Below are positions 34,034 to 43,453 of a DNA stretch of 64,000 nt, in pieces. The position numbers and the translations under genes were made by a program. The notes under the pieces were generated by a model. The model saw only the letters and a program-made list of their open reading frames with translations. It ran no database searches and was not told the origin of the DNA. Position 1 is the stretch's first letter. The number at the start of each line of letters is the position of its first letter. Source of the DNA: Streptomyces sp. NBC_00691 (lineage in GTDB: Bacteria; Actinomycetota; Actinomycetes; Streptomycetales; Streptomycetaceae); contig NZ_CP109007.1 of assembly GCF_036226665.1 (NCBI RefSeq), positions 4,876,501-4,940,500 of the forward strand, in the 5' to 3' direction.

Positions 34034-36487
34034 ATGAGCAGCCTCTTTGACGACAGCTTCCTGGCCGGCCTCCAGATGAACCACTCCTCGGAGGAGCCCC
34101 CGCCCCATCCCGAGGACGACCACCATGGCTCCCCGGCCGTGGAGGAGGTCCCGCACGACCTCTTCGGGGAGCACTTCGACGTGCCCCCGCCCGCCCGGGA
34201 CACCCACTACCGCGACGGCGCACCCCGCCCCGTCGTGGACACCGCCGCGCTCCTGGACGGGCTGAACGAGCAGCAGCGTGCCGCCGTCGTCCACACGGAC
34301 ACCCCGCTGCTCATCGTCGCCGGAGCGGGCTCCGGCAAGACCCGGGTGCTCACCCACCGCATCGCCCACCTCCTGGGCACGCGGCACGTGCACCCCGGCC
34401 AGATACTGGCGATCACCTTCACCAACAAGGCCGCCGGCGAGATGAAGGAGCGCGTCGAGCAGCTCGTCGGACCGCGCGCCCACGCGATGTGGGTGATGAC
34501 CTTCCACAGCGCCTGCGTCCGCATCCTGCGCCGCGAGTCGAAGAGGCTCGGCTTCACGTCCTCCTTCTCGATCTACGACGCCGCCGACTCCAAGCGTCTG
34601 ATGTCCCTGGTCTGCCGCGACCTGGACCTCGACCCGAAGAAGTTCCCGCCGAAGTCCTTCAGCGCCAAGATCTCGAACCTCAAGAACGAGCTGATCGACG
34701 AGGAGACCTTCGCCGACCAGGCCGTAGACGGTTTCGAGAAGACGCTCGCCGAGGCCTACCGGATGTACCAGGCGCGGCTGCGCGAGGCGAACGCCCTGGA
34801 CTTCGACGACATCATCATGACGACGGTCCATCTGCTCCAGGCGTTCCCCGACGTCGCCGAGCACTACCGCCGCCGCTTCCGGCACGTCCTCGTCGACGAG
34901 TACCAGGACACCAACCACGCCCAGTACACCCTCGTGCGCGAGCTCGTCGGCACCGGCTACGAGGACCTCGGCCCCGCCGAGCTGTGCGTCGTCGGTGACG
35001 CCGACCAGTCGATCTACGCCTTCCGCGGCGCGACCATCCGCAACATCCTCCAGTTCGAGGAGGACTACCCGGACGCGACGACGATCCTGCTGGAGCAGAA
35101 CTACCGCTCCACGCAGACGATCCTCTCCGCCGCGAACGCCGTCATCGAGCGCAACGAGTCCCGCCGCCCCAAGAACCTCTGGACGAACGCCGGCGCGGGC
35201 GCGCAGATCACGGGCTACGTCGCCGACACCGAGCACGACGAGGCCCAGTTCGTCGCCGACGAGATCGACCGGCTCACCGACGCGGGCGAGGCCAAGGCCG
35301 GAGACGTCGCCGTCTTCTACCGGACCAACGCCCAGTCGCGTGTCTTCGAAGAGATCTTCATCCGCGTCGGACTGCCCTACAAGGTCGTCGGCGGCGTGCG
35401 CTTCTACGAGCGCAAGGAGGTCCGGGACGTCCTCGCCTATCTGCGCGTCCTGGCCAACCCCGAGGACAACGTCCCGCTGCGCCGCATCCTCAACGTCCCC
35501 AAGCGGGGCATCGGCGAGCGCGCCGAGGCGATGATCGACGCCCTCTCGCTGCGCGAGAAGATCACTTTCCCGCAGGCCCTCAAGCGGGTCGACGAGGCGT
35601 ACGGCATGGCGGCCCGCTCGGCCAACGCCGTCAAGCGGTTCAACGCGCTGATGGACGAGCTGCGCACCGTCGTCGAGTCCGGCGCCGGTCCCGCCGTCGT
35701 CCTGGAAGCCGTCCTGGAGCGTACGGGCTACCTCGCCGAGCTCCAGGCCTCGACCGACCCGCAGGACGAGACCCGGGTCGAGAACCTCCAGGAACTCGCC
35801 GCCGTGGCCCTGGAGTTCGAGCAGGAGCGCGGTGAGGAGCCCGCGACCCTCGCCGAGTTCCTGGAGAAGGTCGCGCTCGTCGCCGACTCCGACCAGATCC
35901 CGGACGACGACGAGGAGGGCCGGGGCGTCATCACCCTGATGACGCTCCACACCGCCAAGGGCCTCGAATTCCCCGTGGTGTTCCTGACGGGCATGGAGGA
36001 CGGCGTCTTCCCGCACATGCGCGCCCTCGGCCAGGCGAAGGAGCTGGAGGAGGAGCGGCGCCTCGCGTACGTCGGCATCACGCGCGCGCGGGAGCGGCTC
36101 TACCTCACGCGCTCGTCGATGCGCAGCGCCTGGGGCCAGCCCTCGTACAACCCGGCCTCGCGCTTCCTCGAGGAGATCCCGCCCGCGTACCTGGACTGGA
36201 AGCGGACCGGTCCGATGGCGAAGCCCGCCGGACCGACCTCGGGGATCACCTCCTCGCTCTCCTCCTCCCGTTCGCGCTCCGGACCCTCGGGCTTCGCGAC
36301 CCGGCGTGCGGGGGAGAAGCCGGTGATCTCCCTCCAGGTCGGCGACCGGGTCACGCACGACCAGTTCGGCCTCGGCACGGTCATGACCGTGACCGGTGCG
36401 GGCGCGGACGCCCAGGCGACGATCGACTTCGGCGACGAGAAGCCGAAGCGGCTGCTGCTGCGGTACGCGCCGGTCGAGAAGCTGTAG
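34034..36487 (+). CDS. pcrA: ATP-dependent DNA helicase, UvrD/PcrA type
   Basis: 817 residues, SF1A helicase. After a 75-residue acidic/His-rich N-terminal tail come the Q-motif (LNEQQRAAVV), Walker A GAGSGKT (about residue 96), motif Ia TFTNKAAGEMKERV, Walker B DEYQDT (about 289), motif III GDADQSIYAFRGA, motif IV LEQNYRS, motif V TAKGLEF and motif VI YVGITRARERL. The C-terminal 50 residues (VGDRVTHDQFGLGTVMTVTG) form the Tudor-like tail seen in PcrA/UvrD and linked to RNA polymerase binding. It acts in DNA repair and plasmid replication. Ends at a strong terminator. Confidence 0.95.
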   Translation: MSSLFDDSFLAGLQMNHSSEEPPPHPEDDHHGSPAVEEVPHDLFGEHFDVPPPARDTHYRDGAPRPVVDTAALLDGLNEQQRAAVVHTDTPLLIVAGAGSGKTRVLTHRIAHLLGTRHVHPGQILAITFTNKAAGEMKERVEQLVGPRAHAMWVMTFHSACVRILRRESKRLGFTSSFSIYDAADSKRLMSLVCRDLDLDPKKFPPKSFSAKISNLKNELIDEETFADQAVDGFEKTLAEAYRMYQARLREANALDFDDIIMTTVHLLQAFPDVAEHYRRRFRHVLVDEYQDTNHAQYTLVRELVGTGYEDLGPAELCVVGDADQSIYAFRGATIRNILQFEEDYPDATTILLEQNYRSTQTILSAANAVIERNESRRPKNLWTNAGAGAQITGYVADTEHDEAQFVADEIDRLTDAGEAKAGDVAVFYRTNAQSRVFEEIFIRVGLPYKVVGGVRFYERKEVRDVLAYLRVLANPEDNVPLRRILNVPKRGIGERAEAMIDALSLREKITFPQALKRVDEAYGMAARSANAVKRFNALMDELRTVVESGAGPAVVLEAVLERTGYLAELQASTDPQDETRVENLQELAAVALEFEQERGEEPATLAEFLEKVALVADSDQIPDDDEEGRGVITLMTLHTAKGLEFPVVFLTGMEDGVFPHMRALGQAKELEEERRLAYVGITRARERLYLTRSSMRSAWGQPSYNPASRFLEEIPPAYLDWKRTGPMAKPAGPTSGITSSLSSSRSRSGPSGFATRRAGEKPVISLQVGDRVTHDQFGLGTVMTVTGAGADAQATIDFGDEKPKRLLLRYAPVEKL

Positions 36488-36499
36488 CGCGGAGACGGC

Positions 36500-36545
36500 G
36501 TACGCGAGCGGGCCCCGGCCGAAGAAGCCGGGCCCGCTCGCGTAC
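36500..36545. terminator. Bidirectional terminator between pcrA and the M23 gene
   Basis: GTACGCGAGCGGGCCC (36500-36515) pairs with GGGCCCGCTCGCGTAC (36530-36545), a 16-bp stem extended inside by CGGC/GCCG. It lies between two convergent genes. Confidence 0.9.
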
Positions 36546-36562
36546 GTGAGGGATGGGGGCGA

Positions 36563-38224
36563 TCAGCTGGTCGGGTCGAGACCGTGGCTGCGCAGCCAGG
36601 CCAGCGGGTCGATCGCGTAGCCGCCGCCCGGCCGGACCTCGAAGTGCAGGTGTGGGCCGGTGGAGTTGCCTGTGTCGCCGGAGTACGCGATGACGTCGCC
36701 GGCCTTCACCTGGCCGTAGCGGATCTTGGCGCTGCTGAGGTGGCAGTACCAGGTCTCGGTGCCGTCGGGCGCGGTCACGATCACCATGTTGCCGTAGGCG
36801 CTGTTGATCTGGGTGCGGACGGTGCCGTCCGTCGCGGCCATCACGGGAGTGCCGGGCTGCACGGGGAAGTCGATTCCGGTGTGCACGGACATCCAGTTGA
36901 CGCCGGACTGGCCGAAGCGTGCGCTGAGCCGGTGGAGTGCCACCGGCAGCATGTACTTGGGACGCAGCGCCTCCTTGCGGGCCGCCTCCTCCTCGCGCTT
37001 CTTCTTGTCGGCCGCCTGGCGCGCCTTGAGGTCGATGCGCTCCTGGGTGCGGCTGGCGCGGTCGCCGAAGTCGCGGGCGTCGGCGCTGAGCGCGGCGAGC
37101 TGCGTGTCGAGGGCGTTGTTGGCGGCGACCTGCTTCACGGACGCCGGGTCGGCGGCGGCGAGCGCGGTCGTGTCTTCCTTCTTCGTGCTGTCGGCACCGG
37201 TTCCGGTGAGTCCGCCGACGGAGGCGGCGGCGATGCCGGCGACTCCCATGACGCAGGCGGAGGGAACGGCGACGGTCAGCAGCGCGGAGCGCTTGGCGGG
37301 GGTACGGCGGCGGCCGCGGCTGCCGTTGGGGGAGCGGCGCACGGGGCGGCCGGCGAGGGGGGAGTCCGTACGGACCTCGACGGCGGGCTGGTCGTCGGGG
37401 TCGGTGTCGTGGGCCTCGCGGGCCTCGTGACGGTCCTCGTCGTCCTCGTGGTCCTCGGACGCGGCCCGGTCGTGGGCGGGCTCGGCGTCGTCGAGGTCCG
37501 CCTCGGCCTCGGAGACGTACTCGAACGCGAACTCCGCGGTGTGCTCGGGACCCGGGGTGTACTGCTGGGGGACGACCGGCTCGGCCTCCGGGGTGTTCTG
37601 GTTCCACGCGGTCGCGTCGTAGGCGCCGGTGTCGGTCGCGAAGGCGGGGGCGGCCCACTGTCCGGTCGCGTCGTACGACTCGTAGCCGTACGCGCCCTGG
37701 GCGGTGTAGGCGCCCGCGTGGAGGGTCTCGTACTGGCCGGTGTGCTGCGCCTCGGTCCAGGCGGAGGCGTCCCACTGGCCGGTCGTGTCGTACGTGGGGG
37801 CGGCGCCGTGCTGCGCGGCCGCCGTGTCGTACTGCCCGGTCGTCGTCTCGTACGTGCCGGTCGAGGTCCCGTACGTGCCGGTGGCGTCGTAGGCGCCGGT
37901 GGTGTTCCACTGCCCGGTCGTGTCCCACTGGCCGGTCGTGTCGTACGTGCCGGTGGCCTCGTACTGCCCGGCGGTGGCGTACTGCCCCGTCATGTCGTAC
38001 TGACCGGTCGCGGCGTACTGCGTCGCGTCGTACTGCCCGGTCGTCGTTCCGTACTGCTCCGCCGTCCCGTACGTGCCGGTGACGTCGTATCCGCCGAGGT
38101 TCCACTGTCCGCTGTGGTCCGCCCCGCCGTCGCCGTAGGCGCCGAAGAGAGGGTCTGTGGCGAAACTGCCGGTGGAGTGGGCGCCGTCTCCGACGTACCC
38201 GGCGTGGGGGTGCTGGTCGTTCAC
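36563..38224 (-). CDS. M23 (LytM) endopeptidase with long aromatic-repeat cytoplasmic arm
   Basis: 553 residues from GTG 38224. Residues about 35-205 are built of imperfect repeats of the type Y/W-D-x-T-G-Q/T-Y/W (for example TGQYDATQYAATGQYDMTGQ). An acidic stretch (about 220-275) and a basic patch (NGSRGRRRTPAKRS) follow, then one TM segment at about 312-336. A coiled coil at about 350-430 leads to the LytM domain at about 440-553 with metal and catalytic residues HTGID (about 448), WYCHLS and HLHFEVR (about 528). All LytM ligands seem present, so it should cut peptidoglycan cross-bridges outside the membrane. The repeat arm would be inside the cell. Confidence 0.9.
   Translation of the reverse strand: MNDQHPHAGYVGDGAHSTGSFATDPLFGAYGDGGADHSGQWNLGGYDVTGTYGTAEQYGTTTGQYDATQYAATGQYDMTGQYATAGQYEATGTYDTTGQWDTTGQWNTTGAYDATGTYGTSTGTYETTTGQYDTAAAQHGAAPTYDTTGQWDASAWTEAQHTGQYETLHAGAYTAQGAYGYESYDATGQWAAPAFATDTGAYDATAWNQNTPEAEPVVPQQYTPGPEHTAEFAFEYVSEAEADLDDAEPAHDRAASEDHEDDEDRHEAREAHDTDPDDQPAVEVRTDSPLAGRPVRRSPNGSRGRRRTPAKRSALLTVAVPSACVMGVAGIAAASVGGLTGTGADSTKKEDTTALAAADPASVKQVAANNALDTQLAALSADARDFGDRASRTQERIDLKARQAADKKKREEEAARKEALRPKYMLPVALHRLSARFGQSGVNWMSVHTGIDFPVQPGTPVMAATDGTVRTQINSAYGNMVIVTAPDGTETWYCHLSSAKIRYGQVKAGDVIAYSGDTGNSTGPHLHFEVRPGGGYAIDPLAWLRSHGLDPTS
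37609..38122 (-). repeat. Tandem coding repeats (Y/W-D-x-T-G-Q-Y/W) in the M23 gene
   Basis: About twenty degenerate copies of a 6- to 8-codon unit encode alternating Tyr/Trp, Asp/Thr and Gly-Gln. The DNA copies share GACGACCGGGCAGTA-like cores on the coding strand. This kind of unit can expand or contract by recombination. Confidence 0.75.
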
Positions 38225-38303
38225 CAACGTCTCTCTCGCCTCGGCAGCAGGACCAGTCCGGGGCGGGCCCGACGAGGGTGTCCCGGGGGTAAGCAGTGGC
38301 GCG

Positions 38304-38333
38304 ACTGTACCCGGCGGTATGCGCAGCCGACAA
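38304..38333 (-). promoter_or_regulatory. Candidate vegetative promoter of the M23 gene
   Basis: On the minus strand TTGTCG (38333-38328), an 18-bp spacer and TACAGT (38309-38304). It is about 80 bp upstream of the GTG at 38224 and close to the HrdB consensus. Confidence 0.6.
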
Positions 38334-38412
38334 TCTTCGGCGGTGGGTGAGGCCGTAGGAAACGGGCAATCGGCCGTGTTTCGCCAGCTCAGGGAGAGAG
38401 CTTTGGCCTTGT

Positions 38413-38434
38413 GTTCGAGGAACGTTCGAAGAAC
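38413..38434. repeat. Tandem GTTC-N3-GAAC palindromes
   Basis: GTTCGAGGAAC (38413-38423) and GTTCGAAGAAC (38424-38434) are adjacent, 10 of 11 bases identical, and each is itself a short palindrome. They lie 80 bp upstream of the M23 -35 element and just after the lipase stop codon. A dimeric regulator could bind here. Confidence 0.45.
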
Positions 38435-38446
38435 GGTGTCGGAGTG

Positions 38447-39235
38447 TCACGCCACGGACGTGGCGCCCGGCTCCTCCTCACGCGCTCCCGGGGCCTCCGG
38501 ACCGTCCGCGTCGAGGGCATCCCGGACCCCGGCGGCCACCGTGGGGTGCACCGGCAGGGCGAGATGACCGATCCCGCTGACCCGCACGTTGTGCACGAGC
38601 AGGTCGGGATGGTCGAGCCGCGCCGTCTCCGCCGGCACCATGATCTGGTCCAGATCGCTCCAGAAACTCACGAACCGGGTCCGGCAGCCGGGCGAGGGCC
38701 CGGCGAGCTCCCGCAGGACCTCCGAACCGGGCCGCATCTGCCGCACCAGCGGATGCGCGTCGGCGAGCGGGGCCACGCTCGTGCCGGAGTGCGGGGTCCC
38801 CAGCGTGACCAGGGTGCGTACCCGGCTGTCACCGCCGAGCCGCTGTACGTAATAACGGGCGATGAGCCCGCCCAGGCTGTGGCCGACGATGTCGACCTCG
38901 GCGTGTCCCGTCCGGGCGCGGATCTCGTCCACCCGGCGGCCGAGCAGCTCGGCGGCGGCCCGCAGGTCGCAGGTGAGCGGTGAGTAGTTGAGCGACTCGA
39001 CGCAGTCACGGCCGTTCCTGGTGAGGGAGCGGCGCAGCATGACGAAGACCGAACGGTTGTCGACGAAACCGTGCAGCAGGACGACCGGGCGCCGGCCGGG
39101 GGTGACCGACGGGGGCGGGACGGGGGCGAGGCGCTCGGCCACGATCCCGGACGGGTAGAGGACGAGATGCCCGGTGAGGATCGCGAGCTCGAGGGCGGTG
39201 GCTTTCATCAGGGCGGTGACCTTGGTGAACTCCAC
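38447..39235 (-). CDS. Alpha/beta hydrolase, lipase/esterase (probably secreted)
   Basis: 262 residues from GTG 39235, which has GGGAGG 6 nt before it (this decides against the ATG at 39208). A hydrophobic N-terminal segment ([15 protein letters not shown]) may be a signal anchor. Lipase features are the oxyanion [10 protein letters not shown], nucleophile elbow [19 protein letters not shown] and a C-terminal Asp/His pair (SDLDQI ... SGIGHLALP). It resembles triacylglycerol lipases acting outside the cell; the substrate is unknown. It is divergent from icmB, with 300 bp between them. Confidence 0.88.
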   Translation of the reverse strand: MEFTKVTALMKATALELAILTGHLVLYPSGIVAERLAPVPPPSVTPGRRPVVLLHGFVDNRSVFVMLRRSLTRNGRDCVESLNYSPLTCDLRAAAELLGRRVDEIRARTGHAEVDIVGHSLGGLIARYYVQRLGGDSRVRTLVTLGTPHSGTSVAPLADAHPLVRQMRPGSEVLRELAGPSPGCRTRFVSFWSDLDQIMVPAETARLDHPDLLVHNVRVSGIGHLALPVHPTVAAGVRDALDADGPEAPGAREEEPGATSVA

Positions 39236-39535
39236 GGGCGACCTCCCGAACTGCACGTGGGGCCGGACGGTACGCCGGTGCGCCGCGCCCCCGTGCCGCA
39301 CGGACGGCGGCGCGGAGGCGCGGCGACCTCGTCGCGGCTCCCTTCGCGAGCGTGCCCCGCTTGCGGCTGGTGGGCCCGGGCGGGCCCGAAAGCGGGGTAC
39401 GACGCAGAGCGAACATGTCCCACGTGTGATTTCCCCCTCGCTCGCCGCCGCGAAACAGCCGGGTGCGAGATGCTGGAGATAACGTTCGTTCACCTCCCCG
39501 GCAAAGACGCGCGGGGGTCGCATGTGGAGGCAGTG

Positions 39536-39943
39536 ATGGGTGTGACCGGTCCGATCCGCGTGGTGGTTGCCAAGCCGGGTCTCGACGGCCACGATCGCGG
39601 GGCCAAGGTGATCGCGCGGGCACTCCGCGACGCCGGTATGGAGGTCATCTACACCGGCCTCCACCAGACGCCCGAGCAGATCGTCGACACCGCGATCCAG
39701 GAGGACGCCGACGCCATCGGCCTCTCGATCCTCTCGGGCGCGCACAACACGCTGTTCGTGAAGGTCCTGGAGCTCCTCAAGGACCGTGACGCCGAGGACA
39801 TCAAGGTCTTCGGCGGCGGCATCATCCCCGACGGGGACATCGCGCCGCTGAAGGAGAAGGGCGTGGCGGAGATCTTCACGCCGGGCGCGACGACCACGTC
39901 CATCGTCGACTGGGTGAACGCGAACGTCCGCGTGGCCGCGTAG
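39536..39943 (+). CDS. icmB: Cobalamin-binding small subunit of an acyl-CoA mutase (isobutyryl-CoA mutase IcmB)
   Basis: 135 residues, a stand-alone B12-binding domain. The cobalt-ligating His19 sits in the motif DGHDRG (D17-x-H-x-x-G22), followed by GLSILSGAH and the GGGIIP loop that hold the nucleotide tail. Length and sequence fit IcmB, which pairs with a separately encoded large subunit to interconvert isobutyryl- and butyryl-CoA for branched-chain acid and polyketide precursor metabolism. A methylmalonyl-CoA mutase-like or other partner cannot be excluded since no large subunit is in the window. The ATG has GGAGG 5 nt upstream. Confidence 0.82.
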   Translation: MGVTGPIRVVVAKPGLDGHDRGAKVIARALRDAGMEVIYTGLHQTPEQIVDTAIQEDADAIGLSILSGAHNTLFVKVLELLKDRDAEDIKVFGGGIIPDGDIAPLKEKGVAEIFTPGATTTSIVDWVNANVRVAA

Positions 39944-40009
39944 CCCGTGCCGTCCGTGTACCGCGCGTAGTCCGTGTCACCCGTTTCGGCGATACGTACC
40001 GCAGGCTGC

Positions 40010-40039
40010 GAAGGGCCCTTCCGTACGGGAGGGCCCTTC
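40010..40039. terminator. Terminator between icmB and the DUF5691 gene
   Basis: GAAGGGCCC (40010-40018) pairs with GGGCCCTTC (40031-40039), and the interval can fold further into the same stem. It separates convergent genes. Confidence 0.85.
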
Positions 40040-40124
40040 GGCGTGCCGGGGCCGCCATCCGACCGCCGCGGCCGGACCCGGGCGTGGCCTGCTCAGGGCG
40101 GGCCGACTCCCGACGAGGGTCGCG

Positions 40125-41897
40125 CTATGGGGCCGGTTCCGTGAGTTCGGCTCTCATCGCCTCACGCAGCCGCAGCGTGGAGACCAGGCGCTGGAACGCC
40201 TCGGACCAATAGCCGCCCGCGCCGGGGGAGATGTCGTCCGCCTCCTCGGGCCGGGCCGTCAGGGACTCCAGCTGCCGGGCCGCCTCCGGGGCGAGGCAGC
40301 GCTCCGCGAGCCCCATCACCCCGCTGAAGCTCCACGGGTAACTGCCCGCCTCCCGCGCGATGTCGAGGGCGTCGATCACCGCCCCGCCGAGCGGCTCGGC
40401 CCACGGGACCTCGCAGACACCGAGCAGCTGGAACGCCTCCGACAGGCCGTGGGCGACGATGAACGCCCCGACCCAGCAGGCTCGTTCCTCCGCCGGCAGC
40501 GTCGACAGGAGCTGGGCCCGCTCGGCCAGCGACGACGTGCCGGGGCCCGTCGCGGGCGGGATCGCCGGGGAGCCGAGCAGCGCCCGCGACCAGGCCGCGT
40601 CCCGCTGCCGTACGGCCGCCCGGCACCAGGCGGCGTGCAGTTCGGCCTGCCAGTCGTCGGCGACCGGCAGCGCCACGATCTCCTCCGGGCCGCGCCCGCC
40701 GAACCTCGGCGGCCAGCAGGACAGCGGCGCGGCCTCGACGAGCTGGCCCAGCCACCAGGACCGCTCGCCCCGGCCGGCGGGCGGTGTCGCCGCGAGGCCG
40801 TCCCGCTGCATGGCCGAGTCGCACTCGTGCGGGGCCTCCACCGTGACCGTGGGCGACTCCGCCGTCCGGTCGAGACCGACGCAGGTGACCGCGCGGCCCG
40901 CCATCCGGCCCGCGAGCGCCGAGGCCGGCAGGGCGGAGAGCAGTTCGGCGGCGGTGGCGCGGACGTTGCGGCTGCGGTCGCCGAGGGCCTCCTCCAGGAA
41001 CTCCTCGTCCGCGCCGGACAGTCCGGTCCGCAGCGAGTCGAGGAACATCAGCCGGTCCTCCGCCCGCTCGGCGGACCAGGTGGACGCGAGGAGGGCGAGA
41101 CCGGCCGCCGGGTCCTCCGTCCGTACGGCGCCGAGCAGGGCGACGCGCTCGGCGAACAGTCCCTCGTCCCAGAGGGCGCGCACCCCCTCCCGGTCCCCGG
41201 GGTCCGGGAGGGAGCTGCCCGCGCCCGCGCCGCGCAGGGCGAACCGCCACTCGGGGTTGAGCCGGGCCAGCCACAGGCCGCGCGGCCCGGCGAGCAGAAG
41301 GGCCTGGGGCCGCAGATCGGTGCGGGCCCGGGCCGCGTCGAGCAGGGCGGGCAGGGTGGCGGCCGGTGCCTTGTAGCCGCGTTCGTTGGCGAGGGCGAGC
41401 CACTGCGGGAGGAGTTCGGCCAGATCGGGCGCCGCCCCGCGCCGCCCGGAGGGGGAGGGGGCGGCCCGGCCGGCGAGCAGCTGGTCGAGCCGCCGCCGCG
41501 CGTCCCCGGGCAGCGGCCGGCGGTGGTCCTCGGGCGCCGGCTCCGGCGGTGGGGCGGCGGGCCCGGGGCGCAGTCCCGCCCTGCGCCGTACGGTGTGCAG
41601 CGCGGCGGCGTCGAGCAGGGCGCCCGGCAGCTCGCCGCCCGGCAGCCCTGCGAGCCGGGCGGGCACCCGGCGGTCCGTCCCGAGCAGGGCCGAGGTGACG
41701 AGTTCCTCCCAGCCGCCGTCCGCTCCGTCCGTGCCGCCGCCTCCGTCCGTGTCGTCAGGGGCGCCGCCGGCCTCCCGGGCTTCTGTGTCCTGCCCGGCGT
41801 CGTCGGCTCCGTCCGTGTCCTCCCCGGCGTCGTCACGGACGCCGCCCTCCTCCACGAGGGGCGTGCCGGCCGTCGGGATCGTCGTGTCCGTCTCCAT
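40125..41897 (-). CDS. DUF5691-type alpha-helical protein, SWIM/MoxR-VWA module
   Basis: 590 residues, function unknown. An acidic, Gly/Asp-rich N-terminus (about 1-60) precedes a helical body with HEAT-like segments (FLEEALGDRSRNVRATAAEL) and signature stretches WEELVTSALLGTDRRVP and PQALLLAGPRGLWLARLNPEW. I recognise it as the DUF5691 family, which regularly sits beside a SWIM zinc-finger gene and a MoxR/DUF5682/VWA operon. The ATG at 41897 has GGAGGA 5 nt upstream. An ATG at 41939 that overlaps the SWIM stop (ATGA) is an alternative; either way the two genes are co-translated. Confidence 0.8.
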   Translation of the reverse strand: METDTTIPTAGTPLVEEGGVRDDAGEDTDGADDAGQDTEAREAGGAPDDTDGGGGTDGADGGWEELVTSALLGTDRRVPARLAGLPGGELPGALLDAAALHTVRRRAGLRPGPAAPPPEPAPEDHRRPLPGDARRRLDQLLAGRAAPSPSGRRGAAPDLAELLPQWLALANERGYKAPAATLPALLDAARARTDLRPQALLLAGPRGLWLARLNPEWRFALRGAGAGSSLPDPGDREGVRALWDEGLFAERVALLGAVRTEDPAAGLALLASTWSAERAEDRLMFLDSLRTGLSGADEEFLEEALGDRSRNVRATAAELLSALPASALAGRMAGRAVTCVGLDRTAESPTVTVEAPHECDSAMQRDGLAATPPAGRGERSWWLGQLVEAAPLSCWPPRFGGRGPEEIVALPVADDWQAELHAAWCRAAVRQRDAAWSRALLGSPAIPPATGPGTSSLAERAQLLSTLPAEERACWVGAFIVAHGLSEAFQLLGVCEVPWAEPLGGAVIDALDIAREAGSYPWSFSGVMGLAERCLAPEAARQLESLTARPEEADDISPGAGGYWSEAFQRLVSTLRLREAMRAELTEPAP

Positions 41898-41935
41898 CGG
41901 GGTCCTCCGGTCGGCCGGTGCTCCGCGGGCGCGGG

Positions 41936-43291
41936 TCATATGAGAGGGACCGTTTCTCCCGGGGTCTCCCGGGACCAGGCGGCGAGTGGGGTGAACCCCC
42001 GGTGCCCGCACTCCCCGAAGACGGTCACCGGGGCCCCGCCGGACAGGGCGACCAGGCGCCAGAGCCCGGGACGGGACTGGGCTGCGGAGGTCAGCGGCAG
42101 CGCCTCGCGGCCGTCCGCGTCGGCGAGCTGCCAGCCGTACTCCGCGCGCGCGGGGACGACCCCGCTCAGCGTCACGGGCCAGGAGTTCAGCCACGGGTCC
42201 TCGCGCAGCGCGCGGCCGTACGCGTCGAGGGCCGAGCCCACCGGGCCGCCCGGCGGCGGGGCGGCGGGACCCTCGACCGGGACGAACCGCTCGCCGGGCT
42301 CCGCGCGCAGCCGGCCCGAGCCCTCGTGCGGGGTCAGCTCGCCGTCGAGCACGGCGCCCACCGGGAGCGCCAGCCCGGGGGCTCTCCCCGCGGCGCCGTA
42401 GGACAGCAGGAACGCGGTGCGCCCGCTCGTCGTGCCGTGCAACCAGATGCGCCGGGTGGTCAGCCGGGCGTCGGCCGCGTCGTACTGCGCGAGCACCAGC
42501 CAGTGGTCGCGCACCGGGACGCCGCCGACCGCGCCGGAGAGGCCGACCCGGGTCCGTACGGTCGTGGCGAAGGGGGCGGGCAGCCGGTCGGCGGTGAGCC
42601 AGGCGCGGTCGAGGAGGTGGGTCAGCGCGCACTCCTCCAGGAGCCGCACCGGCCAGCCGGGTCCGGAGCCCGGTATCGCCCCCAACTCCCGCACCCGGCC
42701 AGCGAGTCCCGGCGCCTGCGCGTCCACCATCCGGGCCGCCGTCTCCTCCCACAGTCCGTACCCCCGCTGCTCCGCCGCCGCCAGGCCGCCGCGCAGCAGG
42801 TCGGCGAGCCGCTGCTCCAACTCCTCGGCGCCCGCGGTGATCCGGGCGGCTCTCCGCTCGGCCCTGCGGCGCGCCGCCTCCGGATCGGCCGGGCCCCCGG
42901 CGGATCCGGACCCCGACCTCGCGTCCGCGCTCCCGGCCCGCTCGCGGCGCGCCGCGAGCCACGGCCCGGCCCAGTCGGGCGCGACGGTCTCCCCGCTCTC
43001 CCCGCCGTCCGTCCCGTCCGAGGCCTGGAGCAGCAGCAGCCCGAGCGCGTGCTTGCACGGGAGCGCGCGGCTCGGGCACTCGCACAGGTAGGCGGGCCCC
43101 GTCGTGTCGACCACCGTCCGGTACGGCACGCGGCCGCTGCCCTTGCACAGACCCCAGACGGCGCCCTCGCCGCTGCCTCTGCCCGACCACGGTCCGGCCG
43201 TGCCGAGCCTGCTCCCCGCTCTGCGCGACGCGTCGTCAGGAGCCAGTGCCAGCACCTGCTCAGCCGTCCAGCGCACCCCCATGGCATTCAT
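41936..43291 (-). CDS. SWIM zinc-finger protein
   Basis: 451 residues. The SWIM motif (C-x-C-x-n-C-x-H) is at about residues 70-85 in YLCECPSRALPCKHALGLLL, preceded by WTAEQVLALAPDDASRRAGS. The rest is helical with a basic segment (about 130-150, AARRRAERRAARITAGAEEL) and a C-terminal beta-rich part. SWIM domains bind zinc and usually contact DNA or protein. The start is taken as ATG 43291; ATG 43282 and a TTG at 43321 are possible. It forms an operon with the DUF5691 gene and faces a lipoprotein gene across a 162-bp divergent gap. Confidence 0.85.
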   Translation of the reverse strand: MNAMGVRWTAEQVLALAPDDASRRAGSRLGTAGPWSGRGSGEGAVWGLCKGSGRVPYRTVVDTTGPAYLCECPSRALPCKHALGLLLLQASDGTDGGESGETVAPDWAGPWLAARRERAGSADARSGSGSAGGPADPEAARRRAERRAARITAGAEELEQRLADLLRGGLAAAEQRGYGLWEETAARMVDAQAPGLAGRVRELGAIPGSGPGWPVRLLEECALTHLLDRAWLTADRLPAPFATTVRTRVGLSGAVGGVPVRDHWLVLAQYDAADARLTTRRIWLHGTTSGRTAFLLSYGAAGRAPGLALPVGAVLDGELTPHEGSGRLRAEPGERFVPVEGPAAPPPGGPVGSALDAYGRALREDPWLNSWPVTLSGVVPARAEYGWQLADADGREALPLTSAAQSRPGLWRLVALSGGAPVTVFGECGHRGFTPLAAWSRETPGETVPLI

Positions 43292-43453
43292 GTCCTCGAC
43301 GGTAGAGGCCGCCACTGACAACGCCCGGGCCCGGAGGCCCGGGCGTGCGGGAGGGCGGGCGCAGAGGGCGGGAGACCAGAGCGCTTTACCCTTCCTTTAC
43401 CATTCTCCTGGCGGGTTCAACCGACTCGCACGAACCGTCCAGGGGGAACCCGT

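Noticed and set aside
38413-38434. LexA (SOS) box
   Set aside because: The LexA pattern needs GAAC and GTTC about 4 nt apart inside TCGAAC...GTTCGA. Here GAAC and GTTC abut, so the spacing is wrong.
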